Below are positions 14,125-22,127 of a stretch of 24,208 nt of DNA, one piece after another. How positions within the stretch are numbered: position 1 is the first letter of the stretch; the number at the start of each line of letters is the position of its first letter. Source of the DNA: TMED69 sp964642505 (GTDB lineage Bacteria; Pseudomonadota; Gammaproteobacteria; Ga0077536); NCBI GenBank assembly GCA_964642505.1, contig CAZXQY010000034.1, forward strand, positions 1 to 24,208, written 5' to 3'. Under the pieces are notes generated by a model. It made no database searches and was not told where the DNA came from. It saw nothing but the letters and a program-made list of their open reading frames with translations. The position numbers and the translations under genes are program-made.

Positions 14125-14505
14125 ATGTTTTCTCATGTGATGCTTGGTAGTAACGATATCGACCAGTCAAAGAGTTTCTATGACGCTTTACTTGGAACAC
14201 TGGGCGCTAAAGCTGGAATTATTGATGACAAAGGACGACTAATTTATATGCACGATGATAGTATCTTTTTGTTGTCATTACCGATAGATGGCAAGCCAGC
14301 GACTTATGCAAACGGCGGTACGACAGGCTTTGCGTGTAGTTCAGTTGAACAGGTGAACGATTGGCATACCGCGGGAGTGGCTAATGGGGGGCAATCGATA
14401 GAAGACCCACCTGGAGTACGCAATAGCGGGATGGGTGATTTGTATCTTGCGTATCTGCGTGATCCGGCGGGAAACAAGCTCTGTGCTCTTCATCGGATGG
14501 CTTGA
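14125..14505 (+). CDS. VOC family protein (glyoxalase / bleomycin resistance fold)
   Basis: This 126-residue single VOC unit begins MFSHVMLGSNDIDQSKSFYD and ends YLRDPAGNKLCALHR, the two most conserved segments of this metal-dependent fold. H4, E/D positions and the C-terminal H are compatible with metal binding. The start at 14125 is preferred over the in-frame TTG at 14113 and ATG at 14119, because GGAG at 14115-14118 is 6 nt from it and sits inside the other candidates. Members include glyoxalase I, epimerases and ring-cleavage dioxygenases, so the reaction is open. It ends 150 nt before the convergent FAD oxidoreductase. Confidence 0.85.
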   Translation: MFSHVMLGSNDIDQSKSFYDALLGTLGAKAGIIDDKGRLIYMHDDSIFLLSLPIDGKPATYANGGTTGFACSSVEQVNDWHTAGVANGGQSIEDPPGVRNSGMGDLYLAYLRDPAGNKLCALHRMA

Positions 14506-14548
14506 GGGATAAGATAAATATCAGTCGGTGAAAAATTCCGATAGGTGT

Positions 14549-14634
14549 CCTCTTTATTTTGTGAAGAGGAGGGGAAGTCAGGATTGGTAACTCTGTATGA
14601 TGAAACCCCTCTTATATGTGAGGAGAAGAAGTCA
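14549..14634. repeat. Two imperfect direct repeats between convergent genes
   Basis: The segments 14549-14580 and 14608-14634 share CCTCTT at the left, TGTGA in the middle and GAAGTCA at the right, with small internal length differences. The first also forms a 7-bp hairpin (TCCTCTT 14548-14554 with AAGAGGA 14564-14570, 9-nt loop). They lie between the 3' ends of the VOC and FAD oxidoreductase genes and may be transcript-end structures; there is no T-tract. Confidence 0.35.
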
Positions 14635-14654
14635 CTATCACTTTAACGCCATCT

Positions 14655-15926
14655 CTAGGTAAAGAGGTCTAGCATTCTCAAACCTAAACCGACAAATGGC
14701 CGAATCCAGGGATTACCATGATAAAAAAAATTCTTATCATGTGGGATTTCCATGAAAAACGATGATTTCTTTTCACCTGATAAAAGCAAAGCGACGTCTT
14801 CCGCCAGAACCGTTGATAAGGCAACGCCATGGCCACCATAGCCTAAAGCATACCAAATACCTTCTCGGCGGCCCACATGTGGCATCGAGTCAAACGTCAT
14901 ACCCAGTTGTCCGGACCAACAGTGAGAAATCGATTGCGTCTCCAACGCCGGGAACATCGATACCATATCTTGCCGCAGAATTTTAGCGCTTTGGTTCAGG
15001 CTCTGATTGGGCGAGATTGTTGTTCTCCCACCAAATAGCATGCGTCCATCCTTAGTAATTCGAAAATATTTGAGAAACCATTTGGAGTCGTAAAACAGTC
15101 TTGACTTAGGTGAAATTTTTTCTTGCAGAGCGCGGGAAAGGGGGTCCGTGGCAATAATGTAGCTACCGACTGGGAGTACTCTTCTTTGAATACTGCCAAC
15201 AAGATTCCCAGTGTAACCGTTGGTAGCAATTAATATTTCTTGGGCAGTTACCTTGCCTTTTTCTGTATAGAGTATCCATTTCCCAGATTGTCGTTCTACT
15301 CTTAGAACGCCCGTTTTGGCGCACAAGATAACACCGACTCGCAAAGCCGCTTCGGCTAAACCTCTTACCCATTTACCTGGATGCAAGCCCGCGCTCGTCT
15401 TATCTATAACACCCCCAAAGTAACAATTGGTTCCTATCTCTTCCTGCAGATCGAAACGGTCCACATTTTCTCGACTATACAGAAGGTGCTTGTCTAACCA
15501 CTCAGATTCTTGACGCATGTGATCATAATGTCGAGGTTTACAGGCTAAATAAACAGACCCATTTTGTTCGAAGTCGCAATCTATTCTTTCTTCAGCGATG
15601 ATATTCTTTATCGACTCGATTCCTTGCAAAGATGCGTTCCATAGAGCTTTGCCTATCTCTGTTCCGTATTTTGCCACGACGGCGGAGGCATCTTTTTTTA
15701 AGCCCACTAAGGCTTTTCCTCCATTTCTTGATGATGCTCCTGAACCGATTGGACCGCTTTCGAAAACGGCGGTTTTAATGCCTAACGTTTGCAAACGTCG
15801 AGAGGCGATAAGGCCTGTATAGCCTCCCCCGATAACAGCCACGTCAACGGTACTTGGGCTGCTTGGATTGGTTCCAATGGACAGCGGGATCGGGGCTTGT
15901 TCTTGCCACAATGGTACGGTTTTCAT
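14655..15926 (-). CDS. FAD-dependent amine/amino-acid oxidoreductase (DAO family)
   Basis: This 423-residue protein has a Rossmann FAD site at the N-terminus (VDVAVIGGGYTGLIASRRL, glycines 33, 35 and 38), followed by GSGASSRNGGKALVG, typical of DAO-family oxidases such as gamma-glutamylputrescine oxidase (PuuB). The C-terminal HVGRREGIWYALGYGGHGVA closes the FAD pocket. It would oxidise a primary or secondary amine or imino acid to an imine and pass electrons to O2 or another acceptor. The last residues (NPWIRPFVGLGLRMLDLF) form a short hydrophobic tail, common in this group and possibly membrane associating. The gene is divergent from the D-aminoacylase-like gene, about 290 nt apart; joint regulation is possible. 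The ribosome binding site is weak. Confidence 0.87.
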   Translation of the reverse strand: MKTVPLWQEQAPIPLSIGTNPSSPSTVDVAVIGGGYTGLIASRRLQTLGIKTAVFESGPIGSGASSRNGGKALVGLKKDASAVVAKYGTEIGKALWNASLQGIESIKNIIAEERIDCDFEQNGSVYLACKPRHYDHMRQESEWLDKHLLYSRENVDRFDLQEEIGTNCYFGGVIDKTSAGLHPGKWVRGLAEAALRVGVILCAKTGVLRVERQSGKWILYTEKGKVTAQEILIATNGYTGNLVGSIQRRVLPVGSYIIATDPLSRALQEKISPKSRLFYDSKWFLKYFRITKDGRMLFGGRTTISPNQSLNQSAKILRQDMVSMFPALETQSISHCWSGQLGMTFDSMPHVGRREGIWYALGYGGHGVALSTVLAEDVALLLSGEKKSSFFMEIPHDKNFFYHGNPWIRPFVGLGLRMLDLFT

Positions 15927-16140
15927 TATTAGAGTTTCTGGATTCCTTTCTGTTTGTGAGGCGCCAATAAAATTTCTCCCATCATGAGGAGCCTTAGTGT
16001 ACGTTTTTTCACGTCACTTCTACTAACTGATTTTTATCTGATTAAATTCCTGTATATTCTCCTAATATATTCCTGAATTAGATAATTCGGCAAACAAATT
16101 ATTTTATTCTGAAAATATTTGGTGAATTTCGAGAACTAAG

Positions 16141-16158
16141 CTCCCTTGTGGAAGGGAG
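16141..16158. promoter_or_regulatory. Inverted repeat CTCCCTT-N4-AAGGGAG at the -35 of the amidohydrolase promoter
   Basis: The perfect 7-nt arms (16141-16147 and 16152-16158) with a 4-nt loop cover the place where the -35 box must lie for the strong -10 at 16171-16176. Because it is upstream of the expected start it would not be in the transcript, so an operator is more likely than an RNA hairpin. Confidence 0.45.
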
Positions 16159-16176
16159 ACCCTAGATTGCTATAAT
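16146..16176 (+). promoter_or_regulatory. Extended -10 promoter of the D-aminoacylase-like gene
   Basis: TGCTATAAT (16168-16176) is a perfect extended -10 element. The only candidate -35, TTGTGG at 16146-16151, is weak and 19 nt away, as expected for extended -10 promoters. Transcription should begin near 16183, leaving about 32 nt of leader with a GAGGG Shine-Dalgarno before the ATG at 16215. Confidence 0.6.
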
Positions 16177-16214
16177 ATGCACAGAAAATTGAATTTGTGC
16201 GCGAGGGTGGTGTC

Positions 16215-17939
16215 ATGTTCGATCTAGTAATAAGAAACGCTACGATAGTCGATGGATCCGGAAAGCTAAGTTTTACGGGTGATGTCGGTGTTGAGGGAGA
16301 TAAAGTGGCGTTTGTGGGTCACAAAGCCTCTAGGGGAAAACGTGAGATCAACGCCGAAAATCTACTGTTGCTACCCGGCTGGGTAGACGTCCATACGCAT
16401 TACGACGGACAAGCCACTTGGGACCAATATCTAACCCCGTCCTGTTGGCATGGAGTCACGACCGCGATAATGGGTAATTGTGGAGTCGGTTTCGCTCCCG
16501 CAGATCCCTCAAAGAGGCAATGGTTGATCGGGTTAATGGAGGGTGTAGAAGACATACCTGGATCGGCATTGGCAGAAGGAATCAAATGGGAATGGGAAAC
16601 CTTCCCGGAATACCTAGATGCTTTGGATTCGATGCCACGAGCAATGAATATAGCCGCCCAAGTGCCACATGGACCTGTGCGAGCTTATGTAATGGGCGAA
16701 AGTGGGGCGCGAGATGTTTCGGCAAATCAAAAGCAAATGGAAGAGATGTCTAAAATAGTAAAGGAAGCACTTGTACAAGGTGCCTTAGGTTTTACGACTT
16801 CCAGGACAGTTTTACATCGTTCAATCGACGGTGAAGTAGTACCTGGAACAAACGCGGACGCTGTAGAACTATTAACTATTGCAAAAGCAATGGGTAGCGT
16901 GGGAAATCCTGTTTTCGAGGTGGCTTCTGATTTGGCACCAGAATCTGAAGAGTTAGGGTGGATGGAAGATATAATAAAAACTGGTTGTAAAGTCACATAT
17001 GCCTGTGTCCAAAATGACATAGATCCCATCCAGTGGAGACGGCTACTTAGTCACGCGGAAGATTTCCCTGGCCAAGTCTACCCACAAGTAGCTATTCGGC
17101 CCCCAGGTGTTCTTATGTGCCTTGAAGGGACCCACCCCTTCTCTGGAAGAAGCACCTACAAATCATTCGCGCATATGCCCTTGAACGACAGGGTTGCTCG
17201 TATGAAAGACCCAGAAGTTAGAAGAAAGATCTTAGGAGAAGCAACTTCTAACGCGAATTCTCTTTTAAGACTCTTATTTATGGAGGGGAAAGAAATAAGT
17301 TCCACCATCGGCGACTATAACAGGATTTTTGTACTGAACGATCCCCCTGAATATGAGCCCGACGCTAGCCTGAGCGTGGCGGTAATGGCTGAGAATGCCG
17401 GCTGCAGTGCTGAGGAAATGGCCTATGACTTGCTTCTCAAGGAAAAGGGCCAGGCCTTTCTCTACTCCCCGCTTTTTAATTACGCATCTGGTAACTATGA
17501 TGATGCTAGGACAATGATGCTTGATGCCAATACCATCGTAGGCATCAGTGATGGCGGCGCACATTGTGGAATGATATGTGATGCTAGTGCTCCGACTTAC
17601 CTTCTTCAGCACTTCGTTCGAGAACGAACTCGAGGTCCGCGCATAGGTCTCGAACAAGCGGTCAGGCTGCAGACATATGATACAGCTAACCTCTACGGTT
17701 TATCTGATCGTGGTCTGATAAAAGAGGGTATGAGAGCGGACATCAATTTAGTTGACTTCGATAACCTAAAGCTTTGTGTTCCAGAAATGGTTTTCGATTT
17801 ACCTGCTTCGGGACGCCGCTTAATACAGAAGGCTACCGGTTATCAAGCCACTTTTGTAGGAGGTAAAATGACCTTTGAAAATGGCGAGCCAACTGGATTG
17901 CTTCCGGGCAGGCTCATCCGAGGGCCTGTAAATATATAA
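16215..17939 (+). CDS. N-acyl-D-amino-acid deacylase-like amidohydrolase
   Basis: This 574-residue protein belongs to the D-aminoacylase / amidohydrolase group. The N-terminal DLVIRNATIVDGSG strand is followed by the metal site H60-T-H62 in PGWVDVHTHYDGQATWD and by the cysteine motif GNCGVGFAP (C89), characteristic of N-acyl-D-amino-acid deacylases. SDGGAHCGMICD and the C-terminal IKEGMRADINLVDFDNL complete the pattern. It is longer than classical D-aminoacylase (about 480), like many annotated deacylases of about 570 residues. The ATG at 16215 is chosen over an in-frame GTG at 16197 because GAGGG lies just upstream of it. The usual reaction is hydrolysis of an N-acyl bond; the true substrate may differ. 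The ABM-fold gene follows after 21 nt, probably in the same transcript. Confidence 0.87.
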   Translation: MFDLVIRNATIVDGSGKLSFTGDVGVEGDKVAFVGHKASRGKREINAENLLLLPGWVDVHTHYDGQATWDQYLTPSCWHGVTTAIMGNCGVGFAPADPSKRQWLIGLMEGVEDIPGSALAEGIKWEWETFPEYLDALDSMPRAMNIAAQVPHGPVRAYVMGESGARDVSANQKQMEEMSKIVKEALVQGALGFTTSRTVLHRSIDGEVVPGTNADAVELLTIAKAMGSVGNPVFEVASDLAPESEELGWMEDIIKTGCKVTYACVQNDIDPIQWRRLLSHAEDFPGQVYPQVAIRPPGVLMCLEGTHPFSGRSTYKSFAHMPLNDRVARMKDPEVRRKILGEATSNANSLLRLLFMEGKEISSTIGDYNRIFVLNDPPEYEPDASLSVAVMAENAGCSAEEMAYDLLLKEKGQAFLYSPLFNYASGNYDDARTMMLDANTIVGISDGGAHCGMICDASAPTYLLQHFVRERTRGPRIGLEQAVRLQTYDTANLYGLSDRGLIKEGMRADINLVDFDNLKLCVPEMVFDLPASGRRLIQKATGYQATFVGGKMTFENGEPTGLLPGRLIRGPVNI

Positions 17940-17960
17940 TAAAGGAAGGAGGCAGATACC

Positions 17961-18254
17961 ATGACTTGCTTAGTAGTGGCTGATTTTACATTCAAAGAGG
18001 AAGAAGCTGACAACATGGCAGATAGATGGCGGGCACTCTTTCCGGACACTCGTGGCTATCCCGGTTGTATAGACCTTTCTGTTTCGAGAAATCAAGACGA
18101 TCCAAATAAATTCGTCATTATTGTGGTGTGGGAATCTCGGGAGCAAGCTGAAAACTATCTGAATTGGAGGAGTGATCGGGGCGATTTAGAAAATTATTCT
18201 AAATGGGTCACCGAGGAACCGACAATCCGTTTTTTCAATAAGTTGGGATTGTGA
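17961..18254 (+). CDS. Antibiotic biosynthesis monooxygenase (ABM) domain protein
   Basis: This 97-residue protein has the dimeric alpha-beta (ferredoxin-like) ABM fold. It shows LVVADFTFKEEEADNMADRW at the N-terminus, PGCIDLSVSRNQDDPNKFVI in the middle, then VVWESREQAENYLNWRSD. Members include cofactor-free monooxygenases (ActVA-Orf6, YgiN-like quinol oxygenases) and many small proteins of unknown role. AAGGAAGGAGG precedes the ATG, one of the strongest ribosome binding sites in the window, so high expression relative to its upstream partner is likely. It is the second gene after the D-aminoacylase-like amidohydrolase. What it oxidises or binds is unknown. Confidence 0.83.
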   Translation: MTCLVVADFTFKEEEADNMADRWRALFPDTRGYPGCIDLSVSRNQDDPNKFVIIVVWESREQAENYLNWRSDRGDLENYSKWVTEEPTIRFFNKLGL

Positions 18255-18511
18255 AATTAACAAACCGCTAGTCGTTCGAAAAGATTTCCGGTGGGTCATC
18301 TGTTTTTTTTCAGAAGGTGTGGGCGGCTTAGATCAATAACTCCACACATAATCCTCCCTCCCTCCCATAATAATCTGTTGACTTTAAGAACTAACCCCTA
18401 TTTTTTGTTATACCCATAGTTTTCTTTACCTAACTACAAGCTATACTTTACGCTGCCGTAAGGACAAACAGGTTTGGAGTGCACAACCCGTAAACAAGAG
18501 GAATCTGAAAG
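18255..18511. other. Intergenic region with T8 tract
   Basis: A run of eight T at 18303-18310 framed by TCTG and CAGA follows the ABM gene and could mark transcript termination, but the preceding stem is weak. TATACT at 18442-18447 is a possible -10 for the small membrane protein gene, without a good -35. Confidence 0.3.
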
Positions 18512-18766
18512 ATGAAGGACAACCAAATCGAAAGACTTGCCTATTCTGGTGGATTGCTAGGAGTTTTATTTGGTAGTTCTAAAGACAAGCTGCAATCGAA
18601 AGTGGAAGAAATGAATAAAGCTGGTTGGAATCTGCATTTCATTCATCGAGATGAAGTTAATCTTGTGATTATATTACTCCGATGGGTGCTGTTAGCCCTA
18701 ACTTTAGGCTTGTGGACAATAGGTTCCAGTGATTTGTTGGTTTTCGAGAAAAGTGTGAAGTCTTAA
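18512..18766 (+). CDS. Small membrane protein of unknown function, 84 residues
   Basis: The N-terminal half is soluble (MKDNQIERLAYSGGLLGVLF, then a helix with DKLQSKVEEMNKAGWNLHFI), and residues 50-72 form one hydrophobic segment (LVIILLRWVLLALTLGLW). It ends with a short tail containing LLVFEK. The combination of a helix, a 'GWxLxxIH' strand and a single membrane segment resembles short uncharacterised bacterial membrane proteins. AAGAGGA lies about 10 nt before the ATG. The gene stands alone between the ABM and acyl-CoA dehydrogenase genes. No function can be given. Confidence 0.7.
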   Translation: MKDNQIERLAYSGGLLGVLFGSSKDKLQSKVEEMNKAGWNLHFIHRDEVNLVIILLRWVLLALTLGLWTIGSSDLLVFEKSVKS

Positions 18767-18972
18767 GTTTATCAGGAGTTACTAAAAGGCGCGCATTTTC
18801 CCGTGTATTTAAGAAGACGCAAACCTTTTTCTGGTTAAACTCGGCAGTTTTAGCCTCTGAATTCTCTGTCTGTTTAAGGGAATACGGAAACATATTCTTA
18901 CTGAGGGCTTCTTTTTTTGGACGCTTGTCCTTAGTATTGAAATAAGTAAATATTGGCTGAATGGTTTTGGGG

Positions 18973-18993
18973 TCTTGTATCGCCAAAACAAGA
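18973..18993. promoter_or_regulatory. Inverted repeat TCTTGT-N9-ACAAGA before the acyl-CoA dehydrogenase gene
   Basis: These perfect 6-nt arms lie about 62 nt upstream of the start codon, in a 289-nt gap without other genes. The size and position fit an operator, but arms this short occur by chance in a window of this length. Confidence 0.25.
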
Positions 18994-19055
18994 AGTCAGG
19001 AAGACCTTTTGAAATAATTACCAAAACTAAATGAGATTGTCGAGGGGAGATAGAA

Positions 19056-20357
19056 ATGGCCGCAATAGAACCGTTGTTTGGAGAACCTTCAAAAAATGTC
19101 CGTATAGCCAACTGGGATCCTACGCCCAAGCCAAAGTTGGGACCGATGGGAGCGGAATGTGATTTCAACGAAGAAGAATCTTTAATTGTAGAGAATTTAC
19201 GAAGGTTCGCGGAAAACGAAATGAGACCGATTGGCCAAGAACTCGATCGTATGGATCCAGAGGCAGTAAAGGCTCCGAATTCGCCCCTATGGAAAATGTA
19301 CGAAAAGTTTGGGGAGCTTGGAATATCGGTAGATTGGTTTGTAGAGATGGAACCCAAACAAAGAGCGAAGATTTCTTGCCTGTTTTACGAGATTCTCGGC
19401 TGGGGGGATGCAGGCTTGGCGATATCGATTGGAGCTTCAACTCTTCCAAGATATATTTCTAGATTATTTGGGAACGATTATCTGGCCGAACTATGTGGAG
19501 ACGATAAAATTGGCTGTTGGGGTATAACTGAGCCCGATCACGGAAGTGATTCGTTAGATGTGGATCAAAAGGCAGCCCATGTCACCGGGAAATATGGTCA
19601 ACCCAATTGCGTGGCTACGCTAAAATCAGATGTTATCTTGATAAACGGACAAAAATCTGCATGGGTTTCTAACGGAACCATAGGTCAGGTTTGTATTTTG
19701 TTCTGCGCTGCCGATACGGGTGCGGGTGCAGATCCGAAACATGGGGCATGCATTATTGTTCCTTGTGATTCCGCGGGAGTATCAAAAGGGAAGCCGTTAG
19801 ATAAAATGGGTCAGAGGGCACTTAACCAGGGTGAAATATTTTTTGACAATGTTGAACTCCCGGTTGAAAATCTGCTGGCCGGACCAGAGAATTTCCAACG
19901 GGCAGTCTACGCCATCCATACCGAAGCTAATGGGCTGATGGGAGCTACTTTTACAGGTCTGGCGCAGAGGGCATATGAGCTAGCCCATCGGTACGCACAT
20001 GAACGAAAACAAGGAGGGGCTCCATTGGTGCGCCACCAAAACGTGGTTTATAGGTTATTCCACATGTTCCGAAAAATCGAAGCTAGCCGAGCTTTAACTC
20101 GAAGAGTCATTGAATACAATATGGTGTCAGAACAGCCAGCGCTCCATGCTGGAATGACTGCAAAAATCACCGGTACTCAAACCGCTTTTGAAGTGGCAAA
20201 CGATGCTCTGCAGATGTTTGGTGGGAATGGTATGACTAAGGAATATCCCATGGAAAAATTATTGCGTGATGCTCGCGCGTCATTAATTGAGGACGGGTGT
20301 AACGAAATTCTTGCGATGATGGGCGGATATGCGCTGGTTGATAAAGATCTGTTGTAG
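19056..20357 (+). CDS. Acyl-CoA dehydrogenase family protein with altered catalytic-base motif
   Basis: This 433-residue flavoprotein has the three-domain acyl-CoA dehydrogenase layout. The FAD/substrate motif CWGITEPDHGSDS (residues 154-166), the C-terminal FGGNGMTKEYPMEKLLRDAR and a final CNEI are diagnostic. In most members the loop after RDA reads YEG and its Glu abstracts the alpha proton. Here it reads IEDG, so position 413 is Asp with Glu at 412. E290, near the place where isovaleryl- and long-chain enzymes carry their base, is a possible substitute. The ATG at 19056 has GAGGGGAG upstream. The NtaA/DszA-type monooxygenase follows 86 nt later with its own strong ribosome binding site, so the pair may be one operon. 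The acyl-CoA substrate is unknown; a non-dehydrogenase role such as oxygenation is possible. Confidence 0.88.
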   Translation: MAAIEPLFGEPSKNVRIANWDPTPKPKLGPMGAECDFNEEESLIVENLRRFAENEMRPIGQELDRMDPEAVKAPNSPLWKMYEKFGELGISVDWFVEMEPKQRAKISCLFYEILGWGDAGLAISIGASTLPRYISRLFGNDYLAELCGDDKIGCWGITEPDHGSDSLDVDQKAAHVTGKYGQPNCVATLKSDVILINGQKSAWVSNGTIGQVCILFCAADTGAGADPKHGACIIVPCDSAGVSKGKPLDKMGQRALNQGEIFFDNVELPVENLLAGPENFQRAVYAIHTEANGLMGATFTGLAQRAYELAHRYAHERKQGGAPLVRHQNVVYRLFHMFRKIEASRALTRRVIEYNMVSEQPALHAGMTAKITGTQTAFEVANDALQMFGGNGMTKEYPMEKLLRDARASLIEDGCNEILAMMGGYALVDKDLL

Positions 20358-20443
20358 ATCCAAATGAAGTGGATAGTTGGTAGCGCTCGAGGATAAGCGC
20401 GCATCGATTTGAAGATCTCTGCTAAGACCAAAAGGAGATTCTT

Positions 20444-21838
20444 GTGTTGAAAGAAATACATCTGAATGCTTTCACTCAATGTTCGATTTGCCATCATTCG
20501 AAGGGGCAATGGAAAAATCCTATGGACGGCTCTAGTTTCGGCTATAAGGATATTAATTATTGGGTCGATTTGGCTAAAACTTTGGAAAGAGGGTGTTTCG
20601 ATTCGCTTTTTCTAGCTGATGTACATGGAACATATGGTGTGTACGGAGGGTCGCGCGACACTGCAGTGCGGCATACCGTGCAATTTCCAAGTAATGATCC
20701 TACTCTACCGATATCAGCAATGGCCTACGCCACGCAACATTTAGGATTTGCCTGTACCTACAGCACTACCTATTTTCACCCTTATCATACAGCGAAACTA
20801 TTTTCTACTTTGGATCACTTAACTAAAGGTAGGATAGCGTGGAATGTAGTGACTTCTTATCTGGCGGATGGTAATGAGAATTTTGGGTTGGGTTCGCAGA
20901 TGATGTCGCACGACGAAAGATATGATCGGGCAGAAGAGTATATGGATGTTGTTTACCAGCTATGGGAACATTCGTGGGAGGACGACGCCGCGATTAGGGA
21001 TAGAGAGCGTGATATTCATAATGATCCTTCGAAGATTCACGAAATCAACTATGAGGGGAAGTATTTTCAAGTGCCGGGCCCCCATATGTGCGAACCTTCT
21101 CCTCAAAGAAGTCCAGTAATTTTTCAGGCTGGCAGTTCCGATAGAGGAATTCAATTTGCTGGGCGACATGCTGAAGGGGTTTTCGGAATTTATCCTTCTA
21201 TTGAAGGTTGTAGGTCCTATGTCACCAAAGTCCGCGAGGCCGCAAAAAAAATAGGCCGAGAAAAAGATGATTTAAAAGTGTTTCCGGGAATCACTGTCAT
21301 CGTAGATGAAAGCGATGAAGCGGCAAAAAATAAATTAGAAAACCTGAAAAAATATAGAAGCCCAGAGGGGGCGTTGGCGCTTTTTAGTGGATGGATCGGT
21401 ATTGATTTAGCGGCTCTACCGTCTACTGACAATATAGCAGAAATGAAAACTGATGCGATCCAAGGATTGTTGAGCGCGCTAGTGGAGGTTGATTCGAATC
21501 GCGAATGGACGCTGAAAGACATTGGTGATCATATGTCGATCGGCAGCCTGATGCCTAAAATTGTGGGTAGTCCCTCTACTGTAGCCGACGAACTAGAGCG
21601 ATGGATGGAGGAGACGGATTGCGATGGTTTTAATTTAGTCCCAGTAACTCAACCGACGGGGTTTTCGGACTTCGTGGATATGGTTGTTCCTGAACTACAA
21701 CGCCGTGGTCGCCTACGCTCCAATTATAAAACTAGTACCTTAAGAGAACATTATTTCGGGGAAGGGAAAAAAAAATTATCAAAAGGCCACCCCGCTCATT
21801 CGACACTTCCTGAATGGAAATATAAACTAAAAAAGTAA
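20444..21838 (+). CDS. LLM class flavin-dependent monooxygenase, NtaA/SnaA/DszA type
   Basis: This 464-residue luciferase-like enzyme belongs to the nitrilotriacetate monooxygenase component A group. Diagnostic segments are CFDSLFLADVHGTYG, HPYHTAKLFSTLDHLTKGRI, the AWNVVTS motif, SHDERYDRAEEYMDVVYQLW, and PVIFQAGSSDRGIQFAGRHA. These two-component enzymes use FMNH2 from a separate reductase to oxygenate C-N, C-S or related bonds. No reductase gene is in the window. The GTG at 20444 is preceded by AAGGAG at ideal spacing. It lies downstream of the acyl-CoA dehydrogenase and upstream of the GntR regulator, about 290 nt before it. The substrate cannot be inferred. Confidence 0.9.
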   Translation: MLKEIHLNAFTQCSICHHSKGQWKNPMDGSSFGYKDINYWVDLAKTLERGCFDSLFLADVHGTYGVYGGSRDTAVRHTVQFPSNDPTLPISAMAYATQHLGFACTYSTTYFHPYHTAKLFSTLDHLTKGRIAWNVVTSYLADGNENFGLGSQMMSHDERYDRAEEYMDVVYQLWEHSWEDDAAIRDRERDIHNDPSKIHEINYEGKYFQVPGPHMCEPSPQRSPVIFQAGSSDRGIQFAGRHAEGVFGIYPSIEGCRSYVTKVREAAKKIGREKDDLKVFPGITVIVDESDEAAKNKLENLKKYRSPEGALALFSGWIGIDLAALPSTDNIAEMKTDAIQGLLSALVEVDSNREWTLKDIGDHMSIGSLMPKIVGSPSTVADELERWMEETDCDGFNLVPVTQPTGFSDFVDMVVPELQRRGRLRSNYKTSTLREHYFGEGKKKLSKGHPAHSTLPEWKYKLKK

Positions 21839-22025
21839 AATGTAATGTAATGAGCCCCTGAGAGCTGAAGAGGATACAGATTCAGATAAGTAACCCCGCC
21901 TCGCCGAAAAATATAAAATTCCATCGTAAAGCTAAAAAATTCTACTTCTCTATATGTTTAGGTAAGAAACTAAAGTTATCGAATGGTTTTTACTTAGCTT
22001 AATATAAAGTGTAAAATTGCGATTT
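21839..22025. other. Intergenic stretch after the monooxygenase gene
   Basis: The stop codon is followed by a short TAATG repetition, then AT-rich DNA. No hairpin with a T-tract and no gene was seen before the operator-like repeat at 22026. Confidence 0.35.
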
Positions 22026-22047
22026 TTAGCGAAATTTAATTCGCTAA
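22026..22047. promoter_or_regulatory. Operator-like inverted repeat TTAGCGAA-N6-TTCGCTAA upstream of the GntR gene
   Basis: The perfect 8-nt arms (22026-22033 and 22040-22047) with a 6-nt spacer lie about 80 nt upstream of the regulator and 17 nt before its likely -35. The symmetry is what a dimeric winged-helix protein would bind, so autoregulation by the adjacent GntR protein is a reasonable guess. Confidence 0.45.
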
Positions 22048-22064
22048 TGTGTGTGTAAGTTGTA

Positions 22065-22092
22065 TTGTCAATGTTTTCCTAGCTTTTAATAA
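22065..22092 (+). promoter_or_regulatory. Possible promoter of the GntR gene
   Basis: TTGTCA (22065-22070) and TAATAA (22087-22092) with 16 nt between them form a fair sigma-70 promoter. It would start transcription about 28 nt before the ATG at 22128. Confidence 0.4.
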
Positions 22093-22127
22093 ATTGTAGC
22101 AACTAATCTGAATTAGAATGAGGGTGG

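Noticed and set aside
20960..21522. Minus-strand frames inside the NtaA-type gene
   Set aside because: They are antisense to a strongly supported coding sequence and have no recognisable features.
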